Shown one piece after another: positions 46,901 through 59,704 of a stretch of 64,000 bases of DNA. The notes under the pieces are model-generated. The model saw nothing but the letters and a program-made list of their open reading frames with translations. It was not told where the DNA came from and ran no database searches. Source of the stretch: Eutrigla gurnardus (Eukaryota > Chordata > Actinopteri > Perciformes > Triglidae); the NCBI GenBank assembly GCA_963514095.1, contig OY741286.1, positions 864,611 through 928,610 on the forward strand. The letters are read 5' to 3'. The position numbers and the translations under genes were made by a program. How positions within the stretch are numbered: the first letter of the stretch is position 1; every line of letters starts with the position of its first letter.

Positions 46901-47009
46901 TGAGGGAGCGGGTGTTAAATAAGGCTACTTTGAGGTGATGTTGCATTGTGAGGGGCTGTGAGGACCGGGGAAGTGGACGCAGGTTGACCAGATCAGGATG
47001 TCTTGTGCT
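43973..47009 (-). mobile_element. Near full-length L2-clade LINE
   Basis: About 3 kb on the minus strand, flanked by AGTAA (43968-43972, 47010-47014). It has an ATAATA microsatellite tail at its 3' end, as in L2. ORF complement 44847-46946 (699 codons) starts MQHHLKVALFNTRSL and holds an apurinic endonuclease domain (LLLGDFNLH, ISDHLAI) then RT (GVPQGSVLGPLLF, YADDIQLY). A small out-of-frame deletion near 44.86-44.90 kb moves the C-terminal part (NYLQLNSDKSD ... PVLRDLHWLP) to complement 44126-45220. It needs only that one lesion repaired in reading, so it is recent. It lies between the CTL-E leader exon and its ATG exon. Confidence 0.88.
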
Positions 47010-47126
47010 AGTAAGATGCTGGAGCTGATGTGTGACTGATTCCCGAGGGATGAATGAAGTGTACTTCTGATTCTTTCCAGATCATATCTCATTTTCGGAG
47101 CACTAAGACTTAGCGAGGCCTGAGCC

Positions 47127-48537
47127 ATGCATCCAGCTGTGGTAACTACTGTCCTGCTGTTGGTGGGCATCCTGAACACCGCAACAGCCGATCTCAGCAG
47201 TAAGTACCACATCATCAACCAACACATCACCACAACCAAAACCTTGTCATTAACGCACGTGTTCTCCCACAGCCGATGGACTTAATTGGACATGTGAGAA
47301 TATATACAAAGGGGAAGAATGTGGTGACGGATGGAGGCGCATTGATGCAGGTCGCTGTATCAAATACTTCCCAGAGGAAAAGACTTTCGCTGAGGCAAAG
47401 GTCAGAAACAGAAAATAAATCTATCTGTTATGATAAAGTCCTGGTGAAGACTAACACTTATATCCATTGTGATTTCAGGAACACTGCGAAGGGTTAGCGA
47501 GTAAACTGGTCTCAATCCACGGTCTCGTCCAGATGACAGAAGCGCTTTGCACCAGCCTGCGTGCCAGCAGCGATCGCCAGGATTTTTGGATTGGGACCAT
47601 AAGATCAGGGGTAAGCAGTGAAACACCTCATTGTGATCAGAGATAAGACAGCCTGGCTGGTGAGTGAACTGACCGATGGATGAATGTGAGGAAGACCCTG
47701 ATGGACTATACATAGAGGAGTATGTGGCTCACATGTCACCACTGATTCTCCACTTTGTGTTTTTCAGGATGACTTCGTAAACATCGATGGATCTGACTTT
47801 GACTTCAGCGTATGGTACGAATATCAGCCAGACAACTTTCAAGGAGCAGAGGACTGCGTCGAGGTCAACCACAAAGGTAAGGAAATATGGAGGTTGTACT
47901 TCTATGAATGGGTGGAAGCAAAACATTTACAATGGAGTTTGAGAATAATCTGAAAGACGGAATAATTCAAACGTGATGCAAAGAACAACGGGTATCACGA
48001 GGAGCCAGTCATGCTGACAGGTTCATTTCAAAGTTGCATGTGCCTGATATGACATGATTGAGCACATGGGTGTCGGTGTTGTATGAGGGTAGGACAAGTC
48101 CCATCCACTTTGTAAAATCATTACTTTGGATCAGCCCCTTCTATCAAAAGTCAGCACATCCAGCACTATTTTCAGTTTCAGTCCCTTGTAAGGGGGTTCC
48201 CCGTTTTGAGAACTGAACTGGTCCTCCACATGGATTCCCCTTAAATTGTCCCGGCCACATGTTTTTCTATTTGTATATGAAAGACGTTGCTCATAGTGAC
48301 GAACCTACAGGGAATGATTACACAATTCTGCAGCCCCCTCAGGTCTACGCAGCAAACAGCAGACACACACAGTTAGAAGGAAGTAAAGCAGCTGACAACA
48401 GAGTGAATGTTGGACTTACACCAGGTGACCACACGACCAATGGGATGTTTTCTCTTGTATGTTCTCCAGACTGGGGATGGTGGAACGACGACAACTGCGA
48501 CGACAAGAATAGCTTCATGTGCGCTAAGGTCATGTGA
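47127..48537 (+). CDS. CTL-E: C-type lectin, L2 in its leader intron
   Basis: Exons 47127-47199, 47273-47400, 47479-47610, 47768-47876, 48470-48537; 169 intact residues. Changes against CTL-A include Q39E, M46R, A87T, N140D and N162S. N140D sits next to Cys141 on the calcium-site strand and could alter ligand binding. QPD and WND are kept. The leader exon (up to 43968) is separated from the ATG exon by the 3-kb antisense L2; the duplicated AGTAA recreates a donor on the leader side. AATAAA at 48666-48671. Its start exon could be silenced by the LINE or be driven from another start. Confidence 0.78.
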
Positions 48538-49091
48538 TCATCGCCAGCTGGTGTTTAGTTTTCATTCTAAATCGGTGTCGCCATCTACAGACGATCAGCT
48601 GTGCTGCAGGTGGACCCATGTGTTTTATGATAACCGCTGCAAACACAAGCTCTTACATTTACTGTAATAAACGCTTCAGCATTCATGTTCCTGAGTCCTG
48701 TTTTACTTGTTCATGGTTGGTTATATGAGAGTAGAAAGCTGAAACATAATTGTGGCAGTTCTACAACACATTTCATGGTGGGAGCATTATCGGTGCAATA
48801 ACCTCTAACGTCCAGATTCAGAGCATATCAATGATTGGGGGATTGCCTCCACACAGCTCTCAACATGGCGACGGCTGACTCAGGGGGGCTAGCAGCTAAC
48901 AGTGTTAACCTGAGTGGGTACTTTTTTTTTGTTGCCAAAAATGTACTCGAACAAAAGAAAGAAACCTTCTGGTACTGACCAAGTATAGATTATAGAAGCT
49001 TTAAACTCCAAATTTGTTATCCTGTTGGTCACATACATCTTAACCTGAAACAACACATCCCTCACTTTAGATTGTGGTTTAGCAATGCCAT

Positions 49092-49264
49092 CGGTGGGCA
49101 GGTGGCGGAGTGGTTCGAGCGCATGCCATGTATGCATGTACGATATGCAGCTTACCCTGGTTTGTATCCCGGCCGGAGGTCCTTAGCTGCATTTCACGCC
49201 CCCCTAACTTTCCTATCCGTCCATTGCTAATAAAGGCATCTATGCCTGGAAAAATTGTTAAAAA
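49092..49264 (+). mobile_element. tRNA-derived SINE, copy after CTL-E
   Basis: Third complete copy of the SINE at 30897, in the same position of the unit. Confidence 0.7.
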
Positions 49265-49417
49265 GAAATACCATAAATTTGGCAAAGAAAATGTAATGTG
49301 TACAATATTATTAGAACTGTTTGAGATAAAGCAACACAGAACTATACACATTTATGACGCACCAGCTTCTTTTAATGCTTGAGCCTTTTATTCTTGCATT
49401 TTCTTTGCCAAAAGCAT
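49265..49417 (-). pseudogene. LDL lectin 3' UTR relic
   Basis: Duplicate of 31070-31222, ending at the Gypsy start 49418. Confidence 0.6.
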
Positions 49418-52099
49418 AGAAAATGCTAACATGCATGGTGGTGCATGAAGCTAACGGTGCAGCATGGCCGTGTTCATCAGAAATCTTGGCGAGTACAAGG
49501 AAGGTCAAGAAGACTTTGAGTCATACCTCGAGAGGTTTGAGCAATGGATGATCGTAAACGAAGTGGAGGAAGGTAAACAGGCCAACGTTTTCCTGTCTGT
49601 AATAGGTGCAGAAGCCTATGGACTGTTAGGTGGCCTCGCATATGAAGTGTTGAGAGCACAACTATCATCCCATTACAAGCCCAAGCCACTAGTTATCATG
49701 GAAAGGTATAAATTCCAAAAATGGAATCAGCAAGAAAATTAGTCCGTGTCGGATTATGTTGTAGCGTTGAAGCAGCTATCCACACATTGTGAATTTTGTC
49801 CCCATTTAGACGAAGCACTGAGGGACAGATTTGTTAGTGGATTGAAGGTGGAGGCTACTCAGTGAAAGTGCTTATTGAACAAAATCTGACATATTCAAAA
49901 GCATTTGAATTGTCTTTATCAATGGAAATGGCATCGAAGAATATGTTGGAGTTCGCCAGCAAAATGAAAGGACCTGCCACGGTGAATAGGATCGACAAGA
50001 AGAGAACAAAGGGTGCTTGGAAAAGCAAGCCAGCCCCAAGTGATAATTCCAGACCACAGAGGACAGAAAATCACCAGCCCTGTTACAGATGTGGCGGTAG
50101 AAATCATACAGCACAAGTATGTAGGTACAAAACAGAGACATGCCACAAGTGTTCAAAGGTAGGACACATAGCAAGGATGTGTAAAACTAAACAGGGACAT
50201 ACACAGTATGTTGCTGAAAGTAGCAGTCTAAATGAGACAGCAGGAAATGGAGATGATGAACTGTTTCGGTCATATCCCTTGAATGCCTTGTATCCCACAT
50301 ATATTGTTGGAAATGGAAAAAAGGAAATTACAGTAAATGTCCAATTAGAAGGAACTCCTCTAGAGATGCAGCTTGACACAGGAGCTGCTGTAACACTTGT
50401 TTCTGAAATAGTGTATGACAAACATCTCTCTCATCTGCCACTGAAAGGAAGTAAAGTGCTCTGTCAGCCTTTTCCGGTGAAAACATTCCCTTGATGGGAC
50501 AAGAGATTGTCAGTACGAAATATGGGAACCAGAGAGGAGATTTACCTCTAGTGATCGTGAAGGATGACAGACCAGCCTTCCTTGGCCATAACTGGCTCAC
50601 CAACTTCAAACTAGACTGGACAAGGAGGCTTTGTCCATAATATTTGGCGTGACCAAATTTTCAGAAATACTTGTATGGCCTGAACTGAACTGTAAGTTTA
50701 GTTTAATAACTGACCACAAGCCCCTCCTTGCCACTTTGGGACCTAAGTCTTAAATACCCCCACTAGCCGCCTCGGAATGCAGCGATGGGCGCTGAGACTG
50801 ATGGCTTATGACTACAGTATAGAATACAGAACGTCAGCAGAGAATGCAAACGCAGATGCATTATCTAGACTGCAGGCTACAGAGATTGCACAGAGTACTC
50901 TCAAGGACCCAGACCTATGCAAGGTACTGGAGCTGACTCAGTCCGGATGGCCGAGTCATATCAAGGGTGAGACACTGAAACCATACTTCGCCGGAAAGAA
51001 TGAACTGTCTGTGGAACAAGGATGTATTCTGTGGGGAATTCGAGTTATCATTCCACCAGCACACAGAGAGCGACTACTGCATGATCTACACCAAGGGCAC
51101 CCTGGAGGGTGCAAGATGAAGGTCTTGGCCAGGAGCTACTTGTGGTGGACAGTGAAATAGAACATGCTGTACAGCAACGTGATGCATGTCAGAGTGTGAG
51201 GAAACTACCAGCAGCAGCACCACTACACTGCTGGCAGTGGCCGACTAGGGTGTGGCAGAGGATACATATTGACTTTTGAGAAGGATCAACACCACTTCTT
51301 AGTATTAGTGGACAGTGATTCGAAATGGTTCGAGGTAATTCCAATGACAATCACCACAGCCAACAAAACAATTGAGGTGTTGCGGAACATCTTTTCTTCC
51401 TACGGTCTCCCTGAAGAGATTGTTTCTGACAACAGTCCTCAATTTATCTCACAGGAGTACAAGACATTCCTGCGAAGTAACGGCATAAAGCAGACTTTGG
51501 TACCAGCCTACCATCCCGTGTCTAATGTTGCTGCAGAGCGAGCAGTTCAGACAGTGAAAGCATCACTCCTGAAACAAGTGCCCGATGAAAAGAAACAAAA
51601 GGTCACTATAACAATGCAGCATAGGCTAGCCAGCTTCCTGATGTCATACAGGAGCACACCACACAGCTGAACTGTTCCTCAAAGGTCAGATCAGGACCAG
51701 GTTCAGCTGTGGAACATTGTTCCTAAAGTAAAAGAGTTCCTGTTCTTAGAAAAATGTGAAAAAGAGTGCCTGAGACTGAAATGTAAAAGGGCAATTATGG
51801 GTTTAATGGTTTGTGTCAGCAGTAATGATTTAGCTATGAGTTGATTATTAATTAATGGGAACTTCATACTTTAAGGGAAGGAGTGTACTATATTGATACT
51901 ATAACTGCATAGCTGTGCAATGTGATATCATTTGTAGTTAAACACCGTCATCTAGTGGTTACTTAGTTATGCTGCAATGACCGGATGTTGACTGTGTTTT
52001 GGTAGTCTGAGAGTTGCAATAAAGGAGTGCAGACATGTACAAGTTGGTCTCCGTGTTCCTTTAGTGTTATGGATATATTAGCAGTGTCATATTAGTACA
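49418..52099 (+). mobile_element. Ty3/Gypsy fragment, copy 4
   Basis: Gag 49464-49742, stopped early by a TAG; zinc knuckles and protease 49862-50494; RNase H tail and integrase start 50777-51160; integrase core 51269-51670; LTR 51884-52099. It lacks the MITE and LINE of copies 2 and 3. It shares a 10-nt frameshifting deletion (51148/51149) with copy 1 but the pol-tail deletion and SDNSPQF with copies 2 and 3. Confidence 0.85.
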
Positions 52100-53510
52100 A
52101 AGTTATTACAGGATGAACAGAACGTGCAGCTGTTTCCACCATAAAGGATGTCTTTTAGCTTTGTGCACATCTTTGACACACAGTTTGATACATTACCATG
52201 GCAGCACCTCAATAAATAATACAATTTGTATGTGTGTGTGTGAAACCGGGTTCAGCTCTTTCCCAAATCCCTGACCCAGGTGTGGCTACACAGAGAGCAG
52301 AGGTGACCCTCTTTTATTTTCAGACTGCCCATTAAAAAGTCTGTCTCTGTCAAGATAAAGTCTGCACTGAGCTCAGTTTGGGTGAGTGGCATCGCTTCTG
52401 GAGTAGAAACTGTTCAAATATCTAACAATCACTTTAAGTGCTATCTAATTCAATATGTAAGTATGATATTACAGCTAGAAGGCATCAGTAAGAACCATCA
52501 AAGCTAGTTTGCTTTGGCAGCACTAGATACTTAAAGTCAAAGGGAGGGGATGGCAAATACCATTCTGCATGAGCGATGAGTTCATTGAGTTTACTGAGTC
52601 CGTACATTTACAAGCAGATGCCCCGATACGGACACAGGAAAGACGAAATACACAAGAAATGAATGAGATAACCAGACACAGGTGGGCAGACATGAGGGCA
52701 GGCTGAAAACTGATCGACCTTATTTGGAGTGTTGATTGAGCAGCTACAACGTTAGCATAGCCTAGCACCCCTCAACCAGACTCCATTCAGAAAACAAGCA
52801 TTTAAAAAGATGTTTGCTTGTCGTCTTGCAGACAGACCTCACAAACCACGACTTCAGACTTTTTACAAATTGCCGTCATCATGTAGTTACTTCTGCATCC
52901 TTCTTATCTGTTTATTTATTTCAGCCATATAAATGGTAACACAGCTAAACACAAATGCTTCGGCAAATAAACACAACTGATCCTGCATTCAAACTCATGC
53001 GAGAAATGCAAGACAAAATTTTGCTACTCGTATTGGTGTGAATGCAACTTTACAGTTACGACGACTAAAAGCTAAAGAGTTTCAGCAATGTTTTTTCTTT
53101 CACACACCTTCAAGAAGAGTCAGTTGCATAAGTATACTTTCTCCCTGTGTTTATTCTCATGATTAAACATAATAAAACAAGACATTTGTTGATATTGGCA
53201 GAAGATTAAAATGTCCACAGGTCATGAGTTGGAAGTTTAAAAGTGGGTGGAAGTGCCTTCTGACAATCTGACAGAGGAGCAACGAGAATCCTGAACACAT
53301 CTGTGGTGAGCCTCATCTTCTTCTTCTCTCTCTGTTTCAGGAGATCAGAAACAGGCCAACGAGCTGAGGTTCTCGGGTCCATGACTGAATTACAGTAAGA
53401 TGCTGGAGCTGATATGTGACAGATTCCCGAGGGATGAATGAAGTGTACTTCTGATTCTTTCCAGATCATATCTCATTTTCGGAGCACTAAGACTTAGCGA
53501 GGCCTGAGCC

Positions 53511-54920
53511 ATGCATCCAGCTGTGGTAACTACTGTCCTGCTGTTGGTGGGCATCCTGAACACCGCAACAGCCGATCTCAGCAGTAAGTACCACATCATC
53601 AACCAACACATCACCACAACCAAAACCTTGTCATTAACGCATGTGTTCTCCCACAGCCGATGGACTTAATTGGACATGTGAGAATATATACAAAGGGGAA
53701 GAATGTGTTGACGGATGGATGCGCATTGATGCGGGTCGCTGTATCAAATACTTCCCAGAGGAAAAGACTTTCGCTGAGGCAAAGGTCAGAAACAGAAAAT
53801 AAATCTATCTGTTATGATAAAGTCCTGGTGAAGACTAACACTTACATCCATTGTGATTTCAGGAACACTGCGAAGGGTTAGCGAGTAAACTGGTCTCAAT
53901 CCACGGTCTCGTCCAGATGACAGAAGCGCTTTGCACCAGCCTGCGTGCCAGCAGTGATCGCCAGGATTTTTGGATTGGGACCATAAGATCAGGGGTAAGC
54001 AGTGAAACACCTCATTGTGATCAGAGATAAGACAGCCTGGCTGGTGAGTGAACTGACCGATGGATGAATGTGAGGAAGACCCTGATGGACGATACATAGA
54101 GGAGTATGTGGCTCACATGTCACCACTGATTCTCCACTTTGTGTTTTTCAGGATGACTTCGTAAACATCGATGGATCTGACTTTGACTTCAGCGTATGGT
54201 ACGAATATCAGCCAGACAACTTTCAAGGAGCAGAGAACTGCGTCGAGGTGAACCACAAAGGTAAGGAAATATGGAGGTTGTACTTCTAAGAATGGGTGGA
54301 AGCAAAACATTTACAATGGAGTTTGAGAATAATCTGAAAGACGGAATAATTCAAACGTGATGCAAAGAACAACGGGTATCACGAGGAGCCAGTCATGCTG
54401 ACAGGTTCATTTCTAAGTTGCATGTGCCTGATATGACATGATTGAGCCCATGGTTGTTGGTGTTGTATGAGGGTAGGACATGTCATGTCACTTTGTAAAA
54501 TCATTACTTTGGATCAGCCCCTTCTATCAAAAGTCAGCGAATCCAGCGCTATTTTCAGTTTCAGTCCCTTGTAAGGGGGTTCCCCGTTTTGAGAACTGAA
54601 CTGGTCCTCCACATGGATTCCCCTTAAATTGTCCCGGCCACATGTTTTTCTATTTGTATATGAAAGACGTTGCTCATAGTGACGAACCTACAGGGAATGA
54701 TTACACAATTCTGCAGCCCCCTCAGGTCTACGCAGCAAACAGCAGACACACACAGTTAGAAGGAACTAAAGCAGATGACAACAGAGTGAATGTTGGACTT
54801 ACACCAGGTGACCACACGACCAATGGGATGTTTTCTCTTGTATTTTCTCCAGACTGGGGATGGTGGAACGACGACAACTGCGACGACAAGAATAGCTTCA
54901 TGTGCGCTAAGGTCATGTGA
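53511..54920 (+). CDS. CTL-F: secreted C-type lectin
   Basis: Exons 53511-53583, 53657-53784, 53863-53994, 54152-54260, 54853-54920; 169 intact residues. G42V changes the CGDGW opening of the lectin domain to CVDGW, an uncommon replacement of a conserved glycine. QPD, WND and the N29 sequon are kept. The final acceptor reads TATTTTCTCCAG. AATAAA at 55049-55054. It is convergent with LDL-2 as CTL-A is with LDL-1. Confidence 0.83.
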
Positions 54921-56020
54921 TCGTCGCCAGCTGGTGTTTGGTTTTCATTCTAAATCGGTGTCGCCATCTACAGACGATCAGCTGTGCTGCAGGTGGACCC
55001 ATGTGTTTTATGATAACCGCTGCAAACACAAGCTCTTACATTTACTGCAATAAACGCTTCAGCATTCATGTTCCTGAGTCCTGTTTTACTTGTTCATGGT
55101 TGGTTATATGAGAGTAGAAAGCTGAAACATAATTGTGGCAGTTCTACAACACATTTCATGGTGGGAGCATTATCGGTGCAATAACCTATAACGTCCAGAT
55201 TCAGAGCATATCAATGATTGGGGGATTGCCTCCACACAGCTCTCAACATGGCGACGACTGACTCGGGGGGGCTAGCAGCTAACAGTGTTAACCTGAGTGG
55301 GTACTTTTTTTGTTGCTGCCAAAAATGTACTTGAACAAAAGAACAAAACCTAAAAGTATAGATTATAGAAGCTTTAAACTCCAAATTTGTTTCTATTAAT
55401 CGTCCAAATACTCGTTTTCTTAGTCATCAGTTATGTAATGTGGGTTTATCAGGCACATCCTGATTGGCCGGCTACACTTACTGTATATATATTTAAATTA
55501 AAAAAAATGCATGCAACAGGAGTGTCCTGAGTACATGGAGGATGATGTAGCATTCATGCTATGTCTTTTATTCTGTTGGTCACATACATCTTGACCTGAA
55601 ACAACACATCCCACACTTTAGATTGTGGTTTAGAAATGCCATTCATTTGGCAAAGAAAGTGTAATGTGTACAATATTATTAGAGCTGTTTGAGATAAAGC
55701 AACACAGAACACACATTCATGACACACCAGCTTCTTTTAATGCATGAGCCTTTTATTCTTGCATTTTCTTTGCTAAAAGCATTCTTTCCATAACCCATTC
55801 TGCCTGCCCTTGTTAAAAGCACAAAGCCTCAGAGACAATCCGGCTCCTTTTTATGTCACTTGTCGCTTCCTTCCTTAAGTAGCGTTACAGCGATAGAAAC
55901 TAACAGTAAGAATAACAAGTGTATAGGAAACCCTTCAGCCCGTATGCGAGTCTCATGGTGGAAGGACAGATGTGTTTAAAAGCGAATGCGTCTCCTCTGG
56001 TTGCGTTTTTACGGAAATTG

Positions 56021-57458
56021 TCACAACTTCCTGACACAGACGGACGGCTTTTCAGTGTCACAGAAATAGTCATCCCAGCACTTCTGAGCTGCAAATACAA
56101 AAACAAGAAAGGTGAGCCTTCTGTGTGGAGTTTGCATGTTCTGATCATCAAGTGAGCTATCTGAGAACATCAGTCAGATAAAACTCAAATAATTTGAGAA
56201 ATTTCAAAACATGAGTATTTTTGTGGGATTGCTCCCCTCATCACTACCATCCCTCCTACATAAAGCATTATGTTGTTTTACCTCCATAATTCACCAGTAA
56301 ACAATGCTGCCTGCCACTGCTGTTATTGGGCTCCCCAGGACACCAGCCAACGTAGTTGAAAGGTGTTCCATCACTCCAGAACCATTGGTTCTCCTGGAAG
56401 AAAGAATAGAAAATGAATATATTATGAAATTAAATGCTTAATAAGGGAAGAAAGAAAAGTGAGGCATTAAAGGCAAAAAAGGAATTAGATGTTTTAAAAA
56501 TACAAGTAATAAAAAGAGAAATGGCGATTTTCAGGGCCAAAGTGGTAAAGGAACCGGAGAAACATATTATATGTATTGGGTGTGTCACAATGATTTATAA
56601 GATACCTGTTGTGCATCGGAACCTCCAACCCATGTGTGATCTTGCTGATGACTGGCGCTCAGTATCAGCCTCTGAATCTCGTGGTACTCCAGGACGTTGT
56701 GAATAGATGCGAGGTTTCCACCCAGGGACTGGCAGTTTTTCTACGGTGAGAAGGGCAACACCGAGTCAGCGTTTATGCAGACAAACTGGACTTGTGTCTT
56801 GAATCAGAGACAGCAGCGTTACCTCAGCTCGAGCCCAACTCAAGGGTTTTGGAAAGTAGAGGAAACAGCGCCCTCGGAACGGAGACCAACCGCCGGAACA
56901 TGTTGACCTCTTGTCGAGACTTTCTGCTCAGAACAAACAGAGTTCTGTGGGTTAATGTCTCCGTTTGTATGATGTTTAAATTAGTGTATTAAATCCATTT
57001 ATTTGGATTGTGTGAAGATGCTGAGTCATTATAAGATATATGTCACTATACCACAATATAACAATGCACAATGCATTGCACACTATAATATAACTACATA
57101 ATATAACACAATGCATGGTGAAATAACACAAGATGACGCATTAAACATGGCACAAAGAAAAGTTAATAGAACAGAAAGCACAATAAAACAAATAACACGA
57201 TAAAAATACATGACATAATACAACATAAATCAGCAATAAAATAATATCAAAAGTTCTACAACACTCGCCTGATTGGTCAGATTCGGGCGTTTCCTCTGGG
57301 AGAGCTAGAAATGTTTGACACTGCAGTTATTGACCTGGGTTGTTCCAGTTAACTGGTCATAAATACATGTGGATCAGTTCCTACATGTCATACTCACCAG
57401 CAGCTCCAGCCAGAACCATCATGGCACTGACAAGTGCAGACACAGTCAGCAGCTTCAT
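56021..57458 (-). CDS. LDL-2: ladderlectin-like secreted C-type lectin
   Basis: Exons on the minus strand: 57398-57458, 56823-56923, 56606-56740, 56282-56393, 56021-56088; 158 residues, same phases as LDL-1. Signal peptide 1-20, one lectin domain. The sugar-site triplet is EPN (120-122), the mannose-type motif, where LDL-1 has EPS. Exon 4 reads CLLVNYG against CIQVNYG. The last exon reads CWDDYFCDTEK against CWDDDFCDNER. It is tail-to-tail with CTL-F. Probably a secreted defence lectin; ligand class is inferred from the motif only. Confidence 0.82.
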
Positions 57459-58713
57459 GGTGGGGATGTGAGATGATGAATACCTGTATGTACTAACGTA
57501 CGGTCAGTCCAGTGAAGGGAAGTCAGGAAATAGTGAAGTTTGAAACAAACCTGTAGCTTCAGCCGTCCTGGAAGGAGGTGGTGAAAAAGAGGAAGACGAG
57601 CTCTTAAGTAGAGTCTCTTATCTTATCATCTCTCAAGAAACAGGGAACTGGGAGTTGACACTGTAATGTTGCATGTGACCTTAAGTCAGAAAGACTATGT
57701 AAGGTAGTCGGCAAGAGACAAATAACTTTTTGATCCAGTGTGAACTGTGTCATGAACAAGGAGAATGTTTCAAGTCCAGAAAGTCTCAGTTTATCGTAGC
57801 ATCATTTAGTTTAGCGCTCAGTGAAATACATATCTCCTCTCACACAACATGCATCACTCACACGGCCGTTAGCTTGTCTTTCTAGCTAGCTAGCTAACTT
57901 AAATCACAAATGTAATGTCATCTCAGGTGAATATGCGACTTCCTAGACATGCAAACTTTAAATTGATAAATTGACAAACTTATAGTCCCTTGCCATTGAC
58001 TACCTTACATGGTGATCTTCTGGTGGTCTCCAGAGAAAACACAAGCAAATATAGAAACCCGTTGAAGCCAATGACGAAGGGGTAAAACTGCAGTTCCTCA
58101 AATGTTTCTTGAGAAATCTGATGCATCAGAAATTATGTAATGAGATACAATGATAACTGATGAAATAATACCTCAACTTCTCTATTGAAGTTGTTATCAG
58201 ATGCTTCTTCTTCCTCAGAATGTTCAGAGTGATGCCATTCCCAGGCTATTTGTTATAGTGAGTCATCTGCAGCGTCATGTTGAAAAAACATTAAATTAAA
58301 AAATCTTTTTCACCAATTCCATGTATTAAAACATCTGGCAACTTGCAGAAATGTTGCACAGAATGAGTGAAACTGTGTTTTCTGACCCTTACCATGGATC
58401 TATATGTCTCACAAAGAATACAATGAGTATGAATGAGTATGATATAATATAATATATGAGCAACATAAAGTTGTGATGCATTATTGCTTGTAGATTTAGA
58501 GGTTCAACTTTTTTTCATCTAAGTCGTGGACTTCTTTAATGAATTGGTTCTACTAACCTTTATAAAACACTTTCCCAGTTTATTACATGTACATTGCACC
58601 GTCCTTTCACAAAGTTCTCCATGCTTTTGGATACCAGCTGTTTGATGCAGCATTCAGCACACGTAATGATAAAGACCATCCAGAATTACAAACGTGTATA
58701 TCGTCAATATAAG
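57459..58713. other. LDL-2 upstream region and spacer
   Basis: Leader-exon candidate near 57560, then AT-rich spacer. It holds the unoccupied sites for the MITE (ATA, 57982-57984) and the chromovirus (TCAAC, 58173-58177). No coding exon recognised. Confidence 0.5.
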
Positions 58714-59061
58714 TCAATATCCCATTGAAGGGAATACAGCTTCCTTTTCATTCGTGATCACAGCAAACACTTCACAGCGATAGAAAACAGTGTTGACTTT
58801 GATGTAGTTGTTGTCTACCATTAGTGTTATAGTCTCAGTCTTCCTATGCAACGTGATTTGGCATTGGTCATCCACCAGAGTGCGCCATCTCGCTCTTTTC
58901 TGGGCCTGGGCTTCTGCTTCCTGACAGCTTTTCTCCAAGTCTTGCAGCATGGAAAGTCTCCAGGTGTTTTGGCGGACCCTCTTCCCCTTTCCCTGTGGAT
59001 TTTGGGCTATGTAGCAAGGCTAAACAGGCTGATGAGGTTCCTGGCGTCTCTTGATCAGCAG
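58714..59061 (-). mobile_element. LINE C-terminal remnant (block II)
   Basis: Near-identical copy of 16643-16990, predating the block duplication. Confidence 0.5.
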
Positions 59062-59428
59062 TAGAGTTTCAGGCTCTGTAAATCATCACAGTGCCTGGTG
59101 TGTATCTAGACCTAGCAGGGTTTGGTCTGTATACAGCGACAGAACACTGCAAAAAGGAATGCCTATTCTGTGACCTGCCTGAAAAAAGAACAGTGGAGCA
59201 AATTACCATAAAAAGGAACCTGTTCAGCATTCAGAGATACAGCAAGTCTACGTTATAGTGTTTCAGTTGTTGCATTGCATGCATGAAAGTTCATTCTTGA
59301 CCCGAGTTGGATTTTTATTATACTCTAAGTCCGACAAAACTTCTTCTGGAGCTTCACACACATTCACACTGCTACAGGGGCAATTTGGTGTTCAGCAACT
59401 TGCCCAAGGACACTTCAGCATGTGGACA

Positions 59429-59430
<2 letters not shown>

Positions 59431-59482
<52 letters not shown>
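59431..59482. repeat. TG microsatellite
   Basis: About 26 TG units; the block I allele at 17362 is about half as long. Confidence 0.9.
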
Positions 59483-59483
<1 letters not shown>

Positions 59484-59630
59484 TTGTGGTTGTGTGCTCT
59501 ACTTATACCCAAATTGGGGACTTTCGTCAGCTCACCAGTTTATTGGGGACGGTTTTCCTTTGGGGACCAAAACCACCATCCCTGACTAGTTTTTGGTTAA
59601 ATTATATTCAACATGCTCCAAAATGTTTTG

Positions 59631-59633
<3 letters not shown>

Positions 59634-59701
<68 letters not shown>
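59634..59701. repeat. TG microsatellite next to a candidate receptor exon
   Basis: About 34 TG units ending 4 bp from the donor of the candidate cytoplasmic exon (59705-59770), so it lies in the following intron as a CA tract near the 5' splice site. Confidence 0.9.
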
Positions 59702-59702
<1 letters not shown>

Positions 59703-59704
59703 AC

